The notes under the pieces were generated by a model. It was given only the letters and a program-made list of their open reading frames with translations, was not told the DNA's origin and did no database searches. From Takakia lepidozioides (lineage: Eukaryota; Streptophyta; Takakiopsida; Takakiales; Takakiaceae), in assembly GCA_030704615.1 (NCBI GenBank), contig CM060732.1, forward strand, positions 59,811,053 through 59,875,052: a stretch of DNA of 64,000 bases, given 5' to 3'. Both the position numbers and the translations under genes were made by a program. Position 1 is the stretch's first letter, and each line of letters begins with the position of its first letter. Shown piece after piece: positions 1 through 9,553 of the stretch.

Positions 1-4
1 AACC

Positions 5-1350
5 TCATCTATCACCGCCACCTTTGGCTGCCAACTCCCTCTGAACCTCGAGCACCTCCCATGTGTGCCATGGATGCCTGCACCCCGTGGTCCTCACATG
101 CTCGCCGCCACTGACTGCCTGTACCGTCTCGGTAGGCAGAGAGACCATCAAGGGAAGTGTACTCCGCACTCTGCGTTGCTCAGCCATAGCCAAGCTGATA
201 ATCCAGGTCAAGGAATTGAGATCCATTGCTTGCCCCAACACCTGACGACATGATGCCTCAGAAAGAGATGACACCGCCGTGGTACCAGTGGTAAAACCCA
301 TTGCCCGCTCACGCTCGTCAGCATTAGGCTCCACTAACTGCTGCAACTGAGCATCCCACAGGAGGCCAGGTCCACTATCCCGGAAAGCATGCGATCCTGG
401 GAAGCTGAGCAGTGTAGGTAATGCTGCTCGTGGTTGACCCACCTTGTTGACCACTGCCAAAGGCGAATGGTCATCATGTCTCACACGCTGAGACTGCCTC
501 CCTGTGTCCAGAATGCTATCCACTGTGAGATGTGCTGGCCGCTGCACCCCATCAAATGCACGCTTGAGCAGTGCGGGTGGCATCAAGTTAGTCCACCATA
601 GCTGTGGACGATGAGCCCGTGACCCCACTGTAGCTGCATCTAGCAACACTGCTGACCCAAGCCACGACCGGACTTGATGCACACTGGCCATCACCCTGGC
701 CCGAGAATCGCCCATCAGTGGCACATTCTCCAGGATGTATGCTGGAGATACAGCTTGATGAAGCTGCAAGTGGCGCAAAACCCGCACCATCTCCCAAAAC
801 AGACCCGACCTCGAGTCTCGCAATCCATTGCCATGCTCGGCTGATGAATGCCCTTGGCAGGGCCAACCTGCCACTACCAGATCAATGGAGCCAACCCGCT
901 CCAAATCCTACGCTCCCAGCAACGAAATGTTTGCTGGCAAGGCCTGCTGATATCCACGAATTGCAGACACCGGCAACAAATCAGGGTACCGCTACACCAA
1001 CTAAGCAACATGACGAAGTGAAATGCGTCATGTAGTCTCATCCCTCTCCACATACAGGTAACGCCGAACTCGTACACCTGCCTGTAACACAGCAGCCAAT
1101 CCGGTGCTGATCCCGCCAAACAAGTCCAGAAGACAAATGCCTTCATCCGGATACTACCACACAATAGATGTGGTGTCCAATGGAGACAACTGAGGTGGTC
1201 CTGGTGCAATCCCCGCACTCTCCTCCTCTCCTGACGGTACAAAAGCCTCCACCCAGGCTTGTTGCACCCGTCGATCAGCATCCCGCTGCAAATCCTTGCT
1301 CGTGCCCACAATGGAGTCTGAGCAACCATGGTAGGCAACTCCGCCATACC
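5..1350 (-). pseudogene. C5 cytosine DNA methyltransferase, decayed, retroelement-linked
   Basis: One reading frame from about 1350 down to the stop at 5-7 carries the C5 cytosine methyltransferase motifs in the linear (Dcm/MET1-like) order: SAM-binding motif I (LLDLFGGISTGLA, near 1125-1090), the PCQ catalytic loop (GWPCQGHS, near 862), ENV (motif VI, near 730), RPQLWWTN (motif VIII), then a short target-recognition region, ERAMGF (motif IX) and a QVLGQAMDL block in place of the usual motif X. The frame holds five stops, at 1154-1156, 1028-1030, 1001-1003, 992-994 and 908-910, all between the N-terminal region and the PCQ loop; the last 299 codons are open. Retropepsin-like and Gag-like ORFs lie directly upstream on the same strand. 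Methyltransferases captured by retrotransposons are known from charophyte algae and dinoflagellates, so a retroelement-borne enzyme is the best reading. It cannot make a full-length enzyme as it stands. Confidence 0.8.
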
Positions 1351-1731
1351 ATACATGTCATCCTGCTCTCCCGGAGGTGGCACATCCTCTGAATGAGCGT
1401 TGCCCTCAAGCAACTCTCTAGGCCAACTCACTGCCGCTGTGAATGCTGCTAGTGTCGGCATCTTGCCTCGCTGGGCAACCGTAACTCTTCCTATGAATAT
1501 TACAGGGAGCTGCACACGCCGACCCTCCCCTGACTGCCATGCAGGCCTATAGGAAGCTGACTCCTCCCAAAAATCCAAGGTGAAGCCCATGGGGTACAAT
1601 ACTGCCCCACCAACCAGGACATCGTATGAGACCGCGTCTTTCACAATGGCCTTGGTTCGCGTCACTGAGCCATCTGTAGGGTGATCCGGCCGTAGTCTGA
1701 TAGCCAACTCACGCCGTGTCACATCCTCCAC
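1351..1731 (-). pseudogene. retropepsin-like / linker fragment of the methyltransferase element
   Basis: The first ~80 codons of an open frame starting at 1731 contain a block (SYDVLVGGAVLYPMGFTLDF) that resembles the C-terminal half of retroviral-type aspartic proteases, where an LLG-type strand precedes the hydrophobic end. No DTGA/DSGA active-site segment is visible upstream, so the protease is N-terminally truncated or the junction with the Gag-like ORF has been deleted. The frame then runs into the methyltransferase region in the wrong phase, so at least one frameshift separates the two. Assignment rests on position and pattern, not on an alignment. Confidence 0.4.
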
Positions 1732-2174
1732 TCATCGATCTCAACCTCATGCTCCCGCCTGAACTCATGGTAATCATCCATAGGCGGCCCCTCAAGGTAC
1801 TGAAACAACCCCTTCCATGCCATGAAAGGCGTAAATAGTTGTGGATTGCGCATTTGCTGCAAATCACACCAACTATCAAACTCTTGGATAAAATCATCTA
1901 ACTCGATGGTGCCCACCGCCCCAGAGTACCTTCGTGGCCCCTTGGTAGCTCCATACATCTCTTCCATTGTGTCCCACAATAATGGCAAGGAAACAACTTG
2001 CACCGCCGGTATGAGTCCTCCTGATTCACAATCCGAATCAGATTCTTCCGTAGAAGACACAGGAGGTGAAGGTGGCCTAAACCGCACACCTCGTCTCATG
2101 TACCCACTAGTATCGCTAGTGCTCAAACTGGCACTGTCCCCAGCAACTAGTGGCACCTCCGTGTTGACACTCAA
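1719..2174 (-). pseudogene. Gag-like protein fragment
   Basis: A 151-residue ORF with a Ser/Glu-rich disordered N-terminus, then a compact region (about residues 85-150) with the pattern of Ty3-type Gag cores: an FDSWCDL helix, an aromatic-rich MAWKGLFQYLEG segment and a DDYHEF/EHEVEIDEW segment. It stops just as the next ORF begins with a 13-bp overlap in another frame, so the C-terminal Gag, any zinc knuckle and the protease active site are missing. With the downstream protease-like and methyltransferase ORFs it forms a Gag-PR-methyltransferase order. I found no LTRs, primer site or reverse transcriptase around it. Confidence 0.45.
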
Positions 2175-2879
2175 CCGGTCATGAACATGTCCTTAACCCC
2201 CTCTCCACAAGGTAACCGGGTAGAGAACCTGTTGCGGCTTATGGTTTGGAATACTAAGTTCCTAACATAGCCTACACCTGTACCTGCATCCACCGCAAAC
2301 ACTCCTATGGTTGGCTGGTCATCACCTCCAACCTCACCACAGGAGAAACAATGATGGTCTAGCTGGTCATCACCCCAGCCTCACCATCGACAGCATGCTC
2401 TAGGACTGGCCGGTGATCAAATCCGGACCAATCACTTATAAAAACAAGCGCCCACACAAAACTAGCATGGTGCACAGTCAAGCATGCAGGTATGGAGGGG
2501 ATCCAAACACAAGAAATCAGAACGACAACTCCCCCACACCAAAAACAACTCCACGGTGTTGCTCCTGCAAGGACACCCCAGCCCAAACCCGGACTGACTC
2601 TTGCCTCCACCTACGGAAAAGTCTTGGCCTAATGAGAGGGTGGAAACTACGAGGAAGAGAAGCTAAAGCATTGCCTAACCCCAGCATGCCCTCATCCCAA
2701 TACTCTTCCTCTCCTCTCTTCCCTCACTTGCATGACCATGGGAATATCATGAAGATACTCCTCAAACCGCCCTCCACGAGCTTCAAAATTCGGCCTTCAA
2801 GACCACATGCCAGTCCTTAGGCAGTCCACCAGTGCCTCCACGAGTCAGCACAGGCTGTCCACAGGTCAACACGGGCCAC
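2175..2879. other. non-coding stretch
   Basis: No convincing gene. Short open frames here lack domain signals and have no homologous-looking segments. The stretch leads from the Gag-like ORF into the minisatellite and may include the former 5' end of that element, but I could not delimit an LTR. Confidence 0.5.
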
Positions 2880-3795
2880 CACAGACCAGCACAGGCCCAC
2901 ACAGCTCACTGGTCACAGCCGTCACAGCCCCACACAGGCCACAGCCTGTCACAGCCCTACACAGGTCACAGGGTCACAGCCCCACAGGCTGCAGCCTATC
3001 AAAGCCCGTCACAGCCCCAAAGGCCACATGTCACAGCCTGTCACAGCCCATCACAACCCCAAAGGCCACAGGCACAGCCTGTCACAGCCTACAAAGGTCA
3101 CAGGGTCATAGCCCCAAAGGCCACAGCTTGTCACAGCCCCTCATAGCCCCATAGGCCACAGGGCACAGCCTATCACAGCCATAGGGCATAGCCTGTCACA
3201 GCCCCTCACAGCCCGTCACAGCCCCATAGGCCACAGGGCACAGCCTGTCACAGCCCTACACAGGTCACAAGGGTCACGGCCCCAAAGGCCACAGCCCGTC
3301 ACAGCCCACCACAGCCCGTCACAGCCCGTAACAGCCCCACAGGGCACAGGGCACAGCCTGTCACAACCCCTCATAGCCCGTCACAGCCCCAGAGGCCACA
3401 GGGCACTGGGCACAGCCTGTCACAGCCCGCCACAGCCTGTCATAGCCCGTCACAGCCCCACATGCCACAGGGCACTGGGCACAGCCTGTCACAGCCCGCC
3501 ACAGCCTGTCATAGCCCCTCACAGCTCGTCACAGCCCCACAGGCCACTGGGCACAGCCTGTCACAGCCCCTCACAGCCCGTCACAGCTCGCCACAGCCTA
3601 TCACAGCCCGTCACAGCCCCACAGGGCACAGGGCACAGCCTGTCACAGCCCCTCATAGCCCGTCACAGCCCCACAGGCCACAGGGCACAGCCTGTCACAG
3701 CCCCTCATAGCCCGTCACAACCCCACAGGCCACTGGGCACACTTGTTACAGCCCCTCACAGCCCATCACAGCCCCACAGGCCACTGGGCAGTTTA
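2880..3795. repeat. GTCACAGCCC minisatellite
   Basis: About 0.9 kb of imperfect tandem repetition of GTCACAGCCC-type decamers, organised in places into higher-order units of roughly 50 bp (CACAGCCTGT, CACAGCCCCT, CACAGCCCGT, then CACAGGCCACAGGGCA). It has few stops, so it gives long S-L-S-Q-P / V-T-A-P repeat ORFs, but the unit drifts and there is no start context or flanking coding sequence, so I read it as satellite DNA. Confidence 0.85.
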
Positions 3796-4184
3796 GCCAT
3801 TTCTCCAAGGGGTTTAGCCACGCAAAGCTAGGGTTTGTGTCTCTTGGACTCTAGGCTTCTTTGCGCCGAGCTATGGCGGCTGTGAAGAAATCAGCAAGGT
3901 ATTCTTGCTCTTTCGGCTCCCACACACCACCAATAGTAGCCCTAAGCCATGAGGAAGATGGTTGCCACAAACCAAGCCTTCTTTCTCACTTAGACTCCCC
4001 AAACACGCCACTAAACTCAATGGCAAACAACCAAGCCTTGCTGGTTTCCAGCCCTTGTGAGCACTCATTCAAGCGTTTCCCTTGGCCATAGCATCTGTCT
4101 TAGAGCCTATTCCAGCCCCCTACACCTGCCACTTCAAGAGCCATGCTCTATCTAGGCTTGAGGTCGAAACCCCAACTCAGAACA

Positions 4185-4640
4185 CGCTCTACAAATGTCG
4201 GACTATCACATAAGAGCAGATCAGCCCCTTACCTTCTCTTCTAGTTCTCTAAAGCTTGAAAACAAAAGCCCAATGGACTGAAGGCATGCTCCACACATGC
4301 CCCACTCTCACCACAAGAGAATCAGCCCCTTTGCTTTCTTTCTTGCACCCACCAACCTGAAAATACACGCTTCAGCGGGCTCGAAGCATGCTCCACACAT
4401 GCCCTACAGGGAAACCAGCCCCTTCCTTCCTTTCTTGCACTCCCAAACCTGAAAGTACAAGCCTTCAACAGGCTGAAAGCATGCTCCACATATGCATTGT
4501 TCTCACATAAGGGAAGTCAGCCCTTCCCTCTTCCTTGCTTGCCCTCCAAGCTTGAAGATGGAAGCTTCAATGAGCTGAATACATGCTCCACACATGCAAC
4601 CTCTTCACACAAGAGGTATCAGCCCCCTATCTTGGCTCCT
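4185..4640. repeat. ~100-bp degenerate tandem repeat
   Basis: Four copies of a unit of about 100 bp, each with ATGCTCCACACATGC (near 4284, 4387, 4479 and 4583; the third reads ACATATGC) followed by CAGCCCCTT-type and CTTGCACCC-type blocks. Copies are diverged, so this is an old tandem duplication. Confidence 0.65.
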
Positions 4641-5575
4641 TAGCTCCTTGATGCTCTCTAAGACAAGACTAAGCACTCCACAGCCCTTGCCAAGCTCCTG
4701 AAACCCTAAGGCTTACATTTCCAGCCACAAGACACTCCTCTTGTGGTGCAAGAGCTCTTCTTCCAAGCTCTGAAACCCTAGGTGCACATTCCATGGCCTT
4801 GCCGCACCTCTTAGCTCCTGTTCTAGCCCTGCTCTTGCCATGACAAGAGCCCTCTCAATGCTGAAGCTCAGAATTGAAACCCAATCTCAACATACTCCAC
4901 AACGTGCACTGATTTGCCCCAAGCCAAATCAGCCCTTTCGCTTGGTCTTGCAATCCTGCAGCATGGTGCTTTCATCTCTGAAGCTGAAGATCGAATGCCA
5001 AGGTCTACCACCTCGTAACCCACATCGCCTCCGCTTCTAACAACCAAGAGCTCCATGGTGCTCCTTGCATAACAACCTAGTTTCTCTCATTCTCAAGCAA
5101 AAACCACAAGTGCTACAACTAACTCGTATTTGGCACTCACAGATACGATCTCATCTTTCTCGAGTGATAAAAAAGAAGAATACAAGCACAAGCTCATGCG
5201 AGCTCACAAAGCTGAAGCATAAACTCATGCATATATAACCACTCAAATACAAGTCAAGCCAAGTGCACCCCACGCCATGGGGAATCCACACTACGGCGCC
5301 ATAGCTAGGCGCGGTGAGGCTCAACTCGAGAAAGATGAGCCTCCCGCGCTTGCCGTGAAGATAACCACTCCAGGGCCTAAATCTGCCTTGACCCCTGGAT
5401 TGACACTTGGGCCAATCCCAAATGTCAATATGTAAAAGCTAGTTTCATACTAGTGGTAGAATAACTTGACAGGATCTACACTGGGACTGATAAAAAACAA
5501 TTGGAATTAAATTGGAGTATGAGGGCGGAATATAGACTACATCTATCGGAACTGTCAGATGAAGTCACAATTGCC
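4641..5575. other. non-coding stretch
   Basis: No supported gene. The first half continues the composition of the degenerate repeat; the rest is unique-looking AT-moderate sequence with no coding signal on either strand. Confidence 0.4.
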
Positions 5576-5725
5576 AACCTCCACTGGGCAGTGGAGGTTG
5601 GATGATATCTGTTTGATGACATCAACCACATGGATGAACAATGGATAATGAAGAAGCCCTCTGTAGATGAAAAAGTAATTATATGGATGGATGAATAATA
5701 ATGTGGCTACTGCCCAGTGGAGGTT
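5576..5725. mobile_element. 150-bp MITE-like element bounded by the island palindrome
   Basis: Starts with AACCTCCACTGGGCAGT and ends with ACTGCCCAGTGGAGGTT, exact inverse complements of 17 nt. The left end continues into a complete 24-nt palindrome (5576-5599); at the right end only 17-19 nt match. The interior is AT-rich with no ORF. This is the shape of a miniature inverted-repeat element, but a clear target duplication is not obvious. Confidence 0.5.
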
Positions 5726-6635
5726 TGGGAGTAACTTTAGACAAACAAAAGCAAGTTTAGCTGGTGCACATGGAGAGTACACAAAAAATTGAGTATCATA
5801 CTATCCTATGCGAGAAATGTGCAGTTGACACCTGAGACTAAGGAAGCAGGGAGAGACTCAGAGGCTGCTTCAGAAGTACCCTATGGGCAGAGTGGTGCAG
5901 GACATGCAAAGAGGTACACGTTGTCTAGAGAGGTGCAGGATGTTCAGAGAGGTGCGTGAGAGAAAAGAAGCAAGTGAGAGGTTCAAAGTGGGAAGTTGGT
6001 GTTGTGTGGATTCGGACGTTATCTAGAGGTGACATGTAACTTTCATCTTTGAATCGCTCCAATGGCAGTGTGGTATGCTTTCTCTCCCGGATCGATTGTG
6101 GCCACCGTGGATTAAGGCGGAATCGAACGGCTTATTTCAACTCGCGAAATCTCGACTTCATTGAAAGTGTGCACAATTTTCCATTTATTGACAGTAGCCA
6201 TTGTTACATTAATTATGGAACAAACGATAATGGCCGCGATCAGACTGAATTCTATCGTACTTGTACGTTAGTAGGACTACAAGTCTAGCATCATTATCGT
6301 GCGGCTCTGATAGCAGACTCTGGAATAAGCGTGAAGGATGTTGATTTTGACAAGTGGCTTGGAGAAATGAAGTCAGACGGATCACCACAACTAATTCGGG
6401 ACTGCACATTAACAATCGATCATTATAATTAGTTGGGAGGAATCCGGAGGTGAACCATAAAGCACTTTGAGATTTTTCTGTTTATATTTATCGTGCTGTT
6501 ACAGTGAATAAAACACTTGGGCAGGGCGGGGCATTACATGCCGGCGCATTGCATTGGACAGCGAGGGCGGTGCATCACATGTGTGCGGAATGCTCTGTCG
6601 TGCCTTGCTTGCTTGCACATGTTTAATGTAGGGAT
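5726..6635. other. non-coding stretch
   Basis: No supported gene; short ORFs on both strands overlap each other and show no domain pattern. Confidence 0.4.
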
Positions 6636-6638
6636 GGA

Positions 6639-6723
6639 CCCCTCGTGTCGGGTATCCCTCGATAAATGGGCAGTCCCTATGGTGGCTCTGGACCTTAAAT
6701 CGAGGAATGCCCGACACGAGGGG
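6639..6723. repeat. foldback (25-nt arms, 35-nt loop)
   Basis: Positions 6639-6663 and 6699-6723 are inverse complements at 23 of 25 positions; both arms contain CCCCTCGTGTCGGG or its complement. An RNA from either strand would fold into one long stem. It could be a small foldback element or a microRNA-type precursor; no ORF explains it. Confidence 0.6.
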
Positions 6724-7219
6724 CCATCTACTATCCTTAAAGCCGTATGTCTGTCAGGGAATATTGACGCCTGGCGACTAACAGCCGAAAGTAATTGTGG
6801 ACAGCTCAATATGAGACAATGATTATACAGTGTGATGAATCTGTAGGTACAGCGTTGTGTCCTCTGGCATATTGAGTTTGAAACGACTACCTAGGCGTGT
6901 CACGTGGGTGGTCACATGTGCGTTTGGGGCGTGGGTTAAGGTTTGTTGGCTTCGAATCTATTTTAAGATTTTTGTAAGCGTGAGGGTTGCAGAGTCTGAC
7001 CAATGGCGTCATTACAATCATTTCGTCCTTTTTTCATTTGTCTATCCAGTCGTCTGTCCAAACGTGTGTGCATTCGTGGAACAAAAGTTGAACTAATTTC
7101 ATCTGTGTGGATGAACAGTATTAATGTTAGTTTGCGTGGATGGGGCAGAACATCCATTTGGGCCGCGCTACCGTTCAATTTCGGACGGAGGTGATGGTTC
7201 AAATCATCCTTGAAGGTCG

Positions 7220-7228
7220 CTTATAAGG
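7220..7228 (+). promoter_or_regulatory. possible TATA box for the CTD-like gene
   Basis: CTTATAAGG lies about 360 bp upstream of the proposed start at 7585 and is followed by a GA-rich leader (7290-7440), a common plant 5' UTR composition. Assigned by position only. Confidence 0.3.
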
Positions 7229-7584
7229 GGTGCGCTCTTTGAGCCCGGCCTTTGGGCTTCCCATTTTCTACGCGTAAGCGCTGCGCAAGTGAGAGCTTAA
7301 TAGTTGAGAGAGGAGAGCGTGAAAGAGAAGAGTTTTGGAGCTCATTTTGCAGCAACTGGACACTGGAGCGTGGAGAGAAAGAGCAGACTTGGCCGAGTGC
7401 AGAGAGAGGAGAGGGTGAAAGGTGAGAGAGTGAAATAGGTGAAATTTGAAGAGCGGGGAGGAGAGACCGGACAATGGCGAGTGGAGATTGATGAGTGTAG
7501 AGGCGAGAGCACAGTGCAATTACCGGCAGGCGGAGGTGCGGAAGAGAGTATTAAACGAAGGATTGTGGTTGCAGGGGCACCAAA

Positions 7585-9248
7585 ATGGCCGGCACAAGCA
7601 GGTACAACATTAAAAACTCCATCTTTTCGTCTTCTGTTTCATATTTTGTGTTGGCCCGCTCTCGATTCATGTGGCCTGTTCAAGATTCAATTCGTTTGGA
7701 TCCTGCTTCATTCTCTGCTGCACTGCACTGTCTTCAGTGCTTCAGTCCGTGCTTTAGTGGACATTAGGTTTCTGTTTCATTGTTTGCTTCGTTGTTTGCT
7801 TCAATGCTGTTTCATTCTCTGACAATTCATTTCACTCCTGCTCCATTCTGTGCTTCAGTGCATTCCTGCGTCATTGCTTCACTGTTGTTTTTCAATTCAC
7901 CGATGGTTTGTAGGGTGGTTTTGTGTGCAATTGGGTTTGTGTGTGCTTGTTTTGGTCGATTAGGGTAATGGTTTAGGGTGGCGGGAGATTACCGTGCTGG
8001 TTGTATTACTTGTTTTGTTCATTGTGGTGGTTTATTGAGGACAATGGTTTCGGAAATGCCCGGATGTTTATTTCTCAACCGTTTTCTTGATCCCCAAATC
8101 CAGCGTTAGTTGATGCATTTCTTCCCATTCAAATTCGATTCTGAATGGAAATTTTCATTTCTTATCCAATTATGTCGAATTCGGCAATTCTGAAAAACCA
8201 CGATAGCCTAGTCTATTTGTATTCTACAGTAGACATATGCTAACAGTAAGCTTCGTGCAGGCTAGAGTAGAGTGTTCGTAGACCCATGTCATGCACATGA
8301 GCAACCAGAAACTGGAACCTCAACTGCCCAGTGGAGGTTCGCGTGAATTCTGTATGCAGAAGCTGAAAGACATTTTTTTAAAGTAAGGACGAAATCGGAT
8401 AATTACGGGAAAATTGAAATCAGTTTGAGACGATGTGGGAACGAGTGATGGAATCATATGTGTAACATTGTAAGTGTGACACATACTTTCCAACGAGACT
8501 GGGATACGATAATTGGGAACCTCCACTACCCAGTGGAGGTTCGATATTTCTTTGGGTCAGCCAGTTACACACTCTGATTAGTTTTTATGTCAGAATGAGA
8601 AAGAGGAACGAGGGTGGGGAACCAGTGTCTGACGATGAGTACAAGACAGCCAGATTAAATTGGAGCAAAAGACGGTGTTCGGTAGACGTGATGGAAGCGG
8701 ACCGTCCAGATCAAAAACATGGTGTTTCGGAACCAGATGAAAAATCCAGTTGGGGGTCTACCGAGCCGAACAAAGTGTCTGTCAATGACGAAAATGTGAC
8801 TGTAGAATCCCCGTGGAACGCATCCAAATCTCCGAACAATACATTTGAAGTCATCTGTAAGGATACCCTGGCGGAAATAAGAGAAAGCGTTCATGTAAAC
8901 AATGATATCAACGGATCTCTTGCCTACTCCCAAGATTATCCGACATACACCCCTTCAGACTATTCCCCAAACACATTGGCGGCGATACGAGTGACCATTT
9001 TTGGATATCCAGCATCTCCGGGTTACTCGCCAGCATCTCCTGAATCCATATCAGGATCTGAAGGATATTATCCTCCAAACTTCCTCCTGGACACTGAAAC
9101 GAGCGGGGGAGTCCTGGAACTACTGGATGTCTCCGGATCTCTAGGATACTCCCCTGCGTCTCCTAATAATATCACCGGATCCCCAAAATATACCCCTCCA
9201 GACTATTCGCCTGATACACTCAGAGAGATAAGAAGGAGCATTCTGTAG
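7585..9248 (+). CDS. small protein with RNA polymerase II CTD-like YSPASP motifs, two exons
   Basis: Model: exon 1 7585-7601 (ATG, 17 nt), intron 7602-8593 (GT...CAG), exon 2 8594-9248. The splice joins AGC AG to A ATG AGA in frame, giving about 223 residues; without it the ORF from 8595 gives 217. The N-terminal half is polar and charged. The C-terminal half is Tyr/Ser/Pro-rich with GYSPASP twice, plus YTPSDYSP and YTPPDYSP blocks, all close to the CTD heptad YSPTSPS. A short helix-like motif [D/N]TL-x-[E/A]-IR recurs three times, once after each Tyr/Pro block. No enzyme domain. The intron holds two copies of the island palindrome. Neighbouring genes encode FCP1-like (CTD-phosphatase-type) domains, so it could be a CTD mimic that meets CTD-binding proteins; that is inference. 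No disabling mutation seen. Confidence 0.6.
8316..8339. repeat. island palindrome, copy in intron of CTD-like gene
   Basis: 24 nt: left arm AACCTCAACT, centre GCCC, right arm AGTGGAGGTT. One arm mismatch. Confidence 0.75.
8518..8541. repeat. island palindrome, second copy in the same intron
   Basis: 24 nt with perfect 10-bp arms (AACCTCCACT / AGTGGAGGTT) and centre ACCC. Confidence 0.75.
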
Positions 9249-9466
9249 TTCTTGGGTATATAATCTAGAATCGTCTGAATATAGTGCGAGAAGTTCCTTA
9301 GTATATTTTGGACGAATTAGGTTCGAAGATTTCTATTGTAGATTAGTCCTGTTTCAGGATGATGTACTCAATGGCTCCTGAGCCTCATTTTCATTAAAGT
9401 TTTTTTCTTCAACATCTGTAAAATATGGAGGATTTCCCATTTCATGTAGAAAGACTCGTATATACG

Positions 9467-9490
9467 AACCTCCAATGTCCAGTGGAGGTT
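9467..9490. repeat. island palindrome between genes
   Basis: 24 nt: arms AACCTCCAAT / AGTGGAGGTT, centre GTCC; lies between the CTD-like gene and the ParB-like gene. Confidence 0.7.
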
Positions 9491-9553
9491 CTCATTTCTG
9501 GAATGATGGATGCTAGTAAGAGAGATCCTGTTATTTGATTATCTAATGAATTT

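Noticed and set aside
2807-3710. Long ORFs in the GTCACAGCCC array
   Set aside because: Produced by a repeat unit low in stops; no start context, splice sites or conserved flanks.
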